From contig OZ024864.1 of the NCBI GenBank assembly GCA_964017155.1, positions 37,864,230 to 37,928,229 on the forward strand: a DNA stretch of 64,000 nucleotides. Direction: 5' to 3'. The position numbers and the translations under genes were made by a program. Below the pieces are notes generated by a model. The model had not been told where the DNA came from. It searched no databases and worked only from the letters and a program-made list of their open reading frames with translations. The DNA is from Oasisia sp. SBJ-2009 (lineage: Eukaryota > Annelida > Polychaeta > Sabellida > Siboglinidae). Positions 57,434-64,000 of this stretch are shown here, one piece after another; within the stretch, counting starts at the first letter, position 1, and each line of letters opens with the position of its first letter.

Positions 57434-60356
57434 TATGCAGCATCTTGCACGGCTCATAGTTGTATAGTCCTGTCCACAAATACAACTGTCCTGTAACTTG
57501 TTGAACTAGTGTTAGTAAGCATTGTTCAGTTTCTTGTTGACCTGTAAAGAAAAACATGTATTCAATTTCAGTAAACAAACAACATGCACCATGGTAGTGG
57601 AGTTGGGAGTAAATAATGATGCCATGCAATAACTACTACATGGTGTACACATTTTTATTTTTGACATTTTATGTCAAACATGAATATGTGAGGTTGTCTG
57701 GTCAACGCAAATGTTGGAAATGACAAAATCAGGTTATTGTGATGCCAACAGCACATTCCCTCAGAAAATATTCAAACATTCATAATATGTATGTCTACCT
57801 TCTTCAAAACTGTAAATACTATTGATTTCTTGAGTCATCGCTTCAGTATTTCCCCTGCTATATGATGACTGAGGTGGACCACATCAGTGTTTTTCTAAGT
57901 CATTTTGCACAAAATATGCCAGGATGGCCACCTCATAGGTATTTCTTGCTATAAACATGTTTACACTTGCAGAGCTGTGCATTTGTATCCTCTCTATTTC
58001 CCAGGGAATAAGTTAAAGCATCCTTCAAAATGCACCATTTTGAAGGTAATTTTAAAAATTGATCTATGTAGCCATGCCCCACGACTCACACAGTGTATGT
58101 GCATTAATGTCTGTGTTGACACACTGGGTATAATATGCATTATACAACAGCAAAGGTTATTCTAGTTTTCCATGTTCAAAATAATATGTTAATGAACACA
58201 AATGTATATTTAAATGGACATATTAAAATATTTTTGATAATTTATACATTGTTGATTGTTAAAATGTTTAAATTACCTGGCTTGATCAGATGTGAGCCTC
58301 CCGCAGACTACGTATCATCACTGCATCTGCCATACCCATGTGACTATCTTAATATTAGCCTCTCCTCTGCCTTGTGTCACTTTTGCATTGTAGTATGGCC
58401 TGTAGCAATATTATAATTCGAATATATTATGCATTCATATAATGCTGTGATGAAAATTTTGATAAATATTTGAAAACAGCTGGAACGTGTGAGTTGAAAG
58501 ATACCAGGTACATAGACTACAGCCAGGCATTGACTACAATGGAGACAAGTGCAAGAATGTTATATGTAATACTTGCATGATATAATGTACACCTACTGTA
58601 TTAACATTTTATTTTCATGTTTATTTTTTATTGAAAATAATCATCACCATCAATCATCACTGTTATAAACAATTTAATTATTTTGCATAACATGTAATAG
58701 AAATCAACAAAATTCAGTAATAGTACTGACATGTGAGTCGCAAAAAACTTTTTTTATAATTGTGAAATATAATTCTCCGTTTGACGTTCTGTTACACGAG
58801 ATAACGGATGCTCCCCTAAAAATACAACGTTTCTTGCACGACCGACAAGAGCCAAGCCTTGCCCCCAAGCTATTACCAGTCTCCCATGTCAATTTTATTT
58901 TTAATTTCGTCCCTCACGTCATCTATTCTCTCTGGATATGTACTTTCGCAATTACTAAGTTTATTAACAAGATCCTGCGTAATCAAATACAATACCAGTA
59001 CATATCAAAACAGGTTGTGATGCTGAGCGATATCGATGGTGACTGTCAACTCAAAGACAAAGTCAAACTGGCTTGCCTTGTCAGTGACACTCAGACTTAT
59101 ATTTATTCTAATCTTACAAGTTAGAGAATCCGCGTCGAGTCAACGTTCACAAGAGTGAATTAACCCCGACTACTCGCTCTTGTTGCTGACTGCGTTAATG
59201 CACTTAATGTGTACCTTCATAGAAGAATCACTGCCTTTGACTAGCAATCTTAGTCATGACGCGCAAAAGCACATGCGATTTGTTATTGTACCCTAGTAAG
59301 TCGATCTCGCATAAAACACGTGACCCAAAAAGCACAGGGCGTCGGCAGCTGCTGATTGTTTCGCCAGTTATACCCGGTGTAACAGCGATTCTTTTTTTAC
59401 AATTATAAAATGACAAGAACGCATTTAAAAAATTAACTGATTGTGCATACAAGTTAAACTATTAACACATTACACATCTGGTAATAAAAGAACCGGTTTG
59501 GTGATTAGCAAACGAGTGGATTGAGTACCTTTAAAACCATCTGCCGACAACTTGTGAAACCATCCATATGCACGAACGTGTAAGCATGAATCATTTTTCA
59601 GTGCATATGTATGTTGCTTCATGCTACTAAGGTTGTATCACACAGCAGTGTGGCACTATGGTATGCGTTTAATAATCTTTTTTGTATCTACAAGGTAACG
59701 TTTGCCATTTATGAAATGTTTTGACAATTATATTTCAGTCAATTTGAATCTTTCTTCCAATGGAGTGGAAATATTTGTGTAAATAGCACGTAAACATTCA
59801 CAGGAGAGATTAGAGAATAAATATAAAACGAATAGTAATATGTTACGGTTGATCTAATTTCTTAGTTAAAGTATTATTAATAACAAATTTCTGTATATAT
59901 GAAACCATGATCATACATTCTTAAATCCCCTCCACCTTTATATATGACTGATCTGTGTATAATTCTAACTTCACTACTCCTGCCATCTCTTCGGGCTGTC
60001 CAGATATGCATTTGTTTATGGCATCTAGACTGCCTTGGGAATGGAACATAGCATTAATGTCGTACTTTTACACACAAAAACCTATATTACTACAGTTACT
60101 ACTCAACCCAATATGCTCACAGGTGATACATAAAACACTGGACATAGTTTATCACCTTACAATGTTGTAGCTACCATCTTGTCACATCATAATGAATGAC
60201 CTGTGTCAGGTCATATTTTCAAGGGTTGACATGGTAACACAATAAAACAAACGTATTGAAGAATGCTGTGCAAAGTGTGGACACACAACTTATAACCAGT
60301 CACAAACACTATTTCAGTAGACAGTTCAGCAGAATAAAAATAACATATCAACTAAA
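57434..60356. other. AT-rich intron or intergenic DNA, no gene recognised
   Basis: No ORF with recognisable motifs. A 120-codon frame at 58762-59124 has no supporting features. Confidence 0.4.
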
Positions 60357-60515
60357 TAAAACAGCCCACCAGAATACTGATGGCCCACTTAAATAAAGAT
60401 AAACCACCAAAATATACATCCCAACAGAACAAAGATAGCCCACCAGAGTAAAGATAACCCACCAACATATTAAGTCCACTAGAATAAGGTAGCCCACCAG
60501 AATTTAGACAACCCA
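60357..60515. repeat. Minisatellite, degenerate ~18-20 bp unit 'agcccaccagaataaagat'
   Basis: About eight diverged copies. The - strand ORF over it (GGLSLF-like repeats) is a by-product. Confidence 0.75.
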
Positions 60516-61057
60516 CTGGATCTCGCATCAAGTTGGTTTTCAACATTAGCTAACATATATGGACAACAGTGAAACCTTACTTAGCCATCGAGATTCTACA
60601 TATTCACTTAATGTGTAAATTAAACAGACACTGTACAATGTCATCCATTCTGTGATAAATGACTCCTATATGCAAAGTAACACTTTTAAGAAACTGCAAG
60701 ACAATCGCATGTTTATACAGATGTATGTTTTAACCGTGCACGTCCTATAAGACATTTGAGTCAAGCAGCAGCATGATGAGAACAACATCTCTCTGCTTGC
60801 CAGTATCAGCAGTACTTCAAACAATGTCCCTCACAACTGCTGTTAGCAATATCACTTTGGTTGTATTATTCAAACCATATCTCATCTCATGGCCAGTTGA
60901 ACACAGTGCCAAAAAAATATTTACATAATTTTATTATAAATATTATATGTACAAGCAAGTGTTTTCATATTTTTAGTACATGTCTGGTCTGTGACATGAG
61001 TCATTTACAAGTATACACCTCATACAAATGTCTCTGACAACAGAACCATTAATGCAA

Positions 61058-61330
61058 AGCAGTAATTTGTAATGGGAACCTACTGCATGGGAAAATTAAA
61101 CATCAAAGGCCATTGCGGTTAACTCTGATTGCCTTGGCATTACTGCCAATCAATTTTTATTTTGAAACTGGATGTTCTGTTTATAGTTTGAATGAGTTGC
61201 AGGCAGAATGTTTCAAATTGCTAATTTTTTTTGAGCTTAATAAAGTAACTACACACAAATACTGGGTAATCAGGCAGTAAACCTTCAACATGCATGTTGT
61301 AGTCATAAGAATAAAATAGTAAATGAAAAC
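61058..61330 (+). repeat. Intronic duplicated block C (partner D 62680-62948)
   Basis: Shares 'aaacatcaaag', 'caatcaattttt', 'tgttgcag/gagttgcag' and 'cagtaaaccttcaaca-gcatgttgtagtca' with D in the same order, roughly 70-80 percent identical by eye. Confidence 0.65.
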
Positions 61331-61421
61331 ACCTAGGAGTTGGTAACCCCACTAATATTAGGATAGTCAAATTTTAAAGTATGGTTTTAGAATGAAGCCC
61401 ATTACATAAAAATATAATGGG

Positions 61422-61423
<2 letters not shown>

Positions 61424-61480
<57 letters not shown>

Positions 61481-61509
61481 TATGCATTCAGACTTCAACG
61501 TTACTCACC

Positions 61510-61587
<78 letters not shown>
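61424..61587. repeat. (TA)n microsatellite blocks with TACATA interruptions
   Basis: Two long TA tracts separated by ~30 bp of unique sequence (61481-61510); further TA-rich sequence follows to 61740. Confidence 0.95.
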
Positions 61588-61819
61588 TTCTTTCTGACTC
61601 TTCTCGCGGCTTAGTTTAATGTTTGTGTACTTTTATCGATATTTTATTTAACCTATTTATTATACATACATATATATATATATATATATTTATTTAGCTT
61701 CAATAATTTGTGTTATTATATTTATATTTATATATATTTTTTTTTAATTGTTTATATATGTTACTAGTATATTTATGTTTTTCTTCTGGTGTGTATTTGT
61801 ATTTTAGGATTTTAATGTA

Positions 61820-61889
61820 TGTAAAGCGCCACAAACAATTTCAAATTGGATGTGGCGCTATATTAAATAAAAAATATATTATTAAGCCT
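61820..61889 (+). repeat. SINE-like 3' tail
   Basis: 'gtaaagcgccacaaacaatttc' followed by 'gatgtggcgctatattaaataaa', the typical '-GCGC-CTATA-TAAA' end of tRNA-derived SINEs in marine animals. The SINE body is not discernible. Confidence 0.45.
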
Positions 61890-61926
61890 CATTGCCAACC
61901 TCGATATACACCGAGTCGTAATCTGT
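61890..61926 (+). repeat. 37-bp exact repeat, copy 2
   Basis: Identical to 56559-56595. Sandwiched between the SINE-like tail and repeat A. Confidence 0.85.
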
Positions 61927-61927
61927 C

Positions 61928-62240
61928 AAACACCTGAGATAAAATCTCAAGTAATAAAAAAATTCTTTTTGCAGTAAATTTCCGCACTTGCGCATTCATA
62001 TCATCTCAAAACAAAACTGATCTTTGCTTTACATATAGTGAAACCTGCCAATACGAGGATGTGCCAAAAGGATACTTCATAATGTGTCACTGTAATAATG
62101 TCCCAGTGATATTGCAGCAGCTGTTTCTGTTGTGAAAACATTCCTTGAATTTAATAATGTTTATTTTGTATAGTGTCATACCCAGAGAAATCATAGCACT
62201 TAACATAAGACACATACAGTAAAATAAGACAAACTTAACA
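61928..62240 (+). repeat. Dispersed repeat A (partner B 63427-63760)
   Basis: Starts AAACACCTGAGATAAAA and ends in a reversed SINE-like tail ('ccagagaaatcatagcacttaac'). ~85-90 percent identical to B by eye. B has an (AAT)n expansion absent here. Confidence 0.8.
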
Positions 62241-62488
62241 AGGAGTTTTCGGATATATGAAAATGCACAGATTTCACCCACTGCGAATTGTGCAGATTCA
62301 CTCAGCATTCAGTAAAAATATTATCATTATTCAGTTGTTACTCAGTTAAATATTTGTTTGCTCACCGCTATCAGCATTACAAGATACAGTTATAGTGTCA
62401 GTGCATGTGTGATTTATACCTTTCAAAAGGGTACTACCAGCGTCAATGAGTGAGGAAGTCACATTGTTGATGACATGTTTTTCTGCAG

Positions 62489-62554
62489 GAGGATTATGCG
62501 AATAAACTACAGGAGACAATTCGCTCTCTCAAGTCTCAGCTGAGCCAATATGGG
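62489..62554 (+). CDS. 22-codon coiled-coil exon of an unidentified host gene
   Basis: Acceptor 'tgtttttctgcag' and donor GGG|GTACGTG. The 66-nt phase 0-0 exon encodes a charged helical segment (EDYANKLQETIRSLKSQL...) with heptad-like Leu/Ile spacing, consistent with a coiled coil. In frame with the exon at 63121. Confidence 0.7.
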
Positions 62555-62679
62555 GTACGTGCCACGCAACTATGTGCTTTCATATTCCAGATACTGTTTA
62601 TAACATACAATAGTTCGTGCTAAGACTATATCTTAAAGCAAGGGTGCCATCTTCTCTACTCAGAATTAGCCGAGCAATA

Positions 62680-62948
62680 ATTGGTAACGAGAAGAAGTTT
62701 GCTGCTAGAACGTGGCAAAGTTAAACATCAAAGTGTATTGCAGTTAAATCTGCTCAGCTCGGTGTTATTGCTAATCAATTTTGTTTTGAAATTAGATGTT
62801 TTATTTACAATTTGAACGTGTTGCAGGCGGAATCTTTCAAATTGCAAACATTGTTCTGAGGTTATAAATTATCCAAACACAAATTGGCAGACAGTAAACC
62901 TTCAACACGCATGTTGTAGTCACAAGAACGTAATATTAAATGAATCAT
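62680..62948 (+). repeat. Intronic duplicated block D
   Basis: Partner of block C. It lies between the two short exons. Confidence 0.65.
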
Positions 62949-63120
62949 CAATTACAACCTGGAAGCTGGCACCATTGCTTTGATAACATTACTGTATTGT
63001 ATTTACTATATTTCTGTGTGAAAGTGTCGCTTAACGGTAAGATTGCTTTGTTTAAATGTAATGAAATGTAGTGGAATATATATTAAATATACTAAAATGT
63101 TAGTGTTACTGTTCCTTTAG

Positions 63121-63216
63121 GAGCTGTCTGCATCCGGCAGTGAAGAAAGTCGTCACGTTCTGTTTGTTGACGATATTGAAAGAAGAGCTCTAAAGAAACT
63201 GAAAGTGGAACTAAAG
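63121..63216 (+). CDS. 32-codon exon of the same unidentified gene
   Basis: Acceptor 'ttactgttcctttag', donor AAG|GTATGTG, phase 0-0. Encodes SASGSEESRHVLFVDDIE followed by RRALKKLKVELK, a Ser/acidic stretch then a basic amphipathic helix. Joining it to the preceding 22-codon exon keeps the frame open. The gene family is not recognised. Confidence 0.7.
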
Positions 63217-63426
63217 GTATGTGACAATGTGAAAGAAATTATGGATTGCCTGTGCTACAGTTTCTGACAAATTTAAAACATTTTATTTTATCGATACAAT
63301 CTATATAGAAATGTTTTCCTTTGCTGAAGACACTAAACATAAAAGTAAAGTAAGAGTTTTAACCTTACTTTAAATGTTTAACTTGGCAATGTAGCAGTTA
63401 AGCTAAGTGCTTGCAGATATATTTTT

Positions 63427-63760
63427 AAAACACCTGAGATAAAACTCAAGTAATAAAAAAGGACTTTTTGCAGTAAATTTCCGCACTTTTGTGCATTCAT
63501 GTGATGTCAAAACTGATCTTTGCATTACATATAGTGAAACCTGTCAACACCAGGATGTGCCAAAAGGATACTTCATAATGTGTCACAGTAATAATGTCCC
63601 AGGGATATCGCAGCAGCAATATCACTGTTTTGAAAACGTTCGTTGAATGTGAGTTCTATAATAATAATAATAATAATAATGTTTATTTTGCATAGTGCCA
63701 TATCCAGAGAATTCATAGCACTTAACATAGACACATACAGGAAAATAAGACAAATTAAAC
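63427..63760 (+). repeat. Dispersed repeat B, with (AAT)n
   Basis: Partner of repeat A. Includes an ATA/AAT run at 63660-63680 and the reversed SINE-like tail. Confidence 0.8.
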
Positions 63761-63895
63761 AATATAAATACATAAATTAATGTTGTTAGTTTAAAAGTTA
63801 AAATAATAAATTATAATGTAAAATAGAGATATAAAAGAAGTTCAATTAATTAATTGCGACAAAAAAAAAAGAATAAATTACAGCAAAATGCTCTA

Positions 63896-64000
63896 AGTCA
63901 CCCTCCAGTGAAACCGGTGACTGTTCTCTGGGTCTCTAATTCACCCTCCAGTGAGACCAGTGACTGTTCTCTGGGTCTCTAAGTCACCCTCCAGTGAGAC
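63896..64000. repeat. 43-bp tandem repeat continuing past the window end
   Basis: 'ccctccagtg' recurs at 63901, 63944 and 63987, with 'gtgactgttctctgggtctc' in between. At least 2.4 copies, nearly identical. Confidence 0.9.

Noticed and set aside
58762..59124. 120-codon + strand ORF
   Set aside because: No motif, splice context or repeat relation; consistent with chance in AT-rich DNA.
61417..61614. Tyr-Ile repeat ORF over TA tracts
   Set aside because: Pure microsatellite artefact.

Overview
The window looks like metazoan nuclear DNA, probably from a marine invertebrate, though the species cannot be fixed from the sequence. The reasons are AT-rich intergenic DNA, GT-AG bounded exons, SINE-like 3' tails, (TA)n and (GT)n microsatellites, and decayed Ty3/gypsy, pogo-like and Mutator-like transposons. 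There is no bacterial operon, RNA gene or CRISPR array.

Positions 1-38881 are a head-to-tail tandem array of one ~4.27 kb unit: the end of one copy (U0), eight complete copies (U1-U8) and a ninth (U9) cut off at 38881. I set the unit start at the sequence GGGGTCATGACACAG, because an isolated copy elsewhere in the window begins and ends exactly there. Each unit has two convergent genes. On the + strand is a 154-residue nuclease whose His-Cys box reproduces the residue spacing of the homing endonuclease I-PpoI. On the - strand is a ~680-720-residue animal Mutator-like DDE-type transposase. The nuclease reading frame is open in 10 of 11 copies. The transposase is broken by shared frameshifts or stops in most copies, is uninterrupted only in U6 and in the truncated U9, and has Tyr where the family has its first catalytic Asp in every copy that retains that region.

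Positions 38882-48956 are a graveyard of older elements: a Ty3/gypsy reverse transcriptase fragment, a TIR-bounded element carrying a repeated 14-mer GGTAACGGAATTAC, a pogo-like transposase C-terminus, and several short duplicated blocks. Positions 48957-55080 hold a rearranged copy of the array unit folded into a giant inverted repeat (arms ~2.4 and ~2.25 kb, spacer ~1.45 kb), with the GGGGTCATGACACAG end at both extremities and a nuclease gene in each arm.

Positions 55081-64000 appear to be host gene territory. They contain a Gln/Pro-rich exon with a frame break, two short charged, helix-forming exons with clean splice sites, and introns filled with TA repeats, SINE-like pieces and duplicated blocks. 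I could not identify the host gene.

The strongest candidate for something undescribed is the pairing of a His-Cys box (I-PpoI-like) nuclease with a Mutator-like transposase in one mobile unit, amplified as a megasatellite-like array. The transposase core seems disabled while the nuclease is kept.
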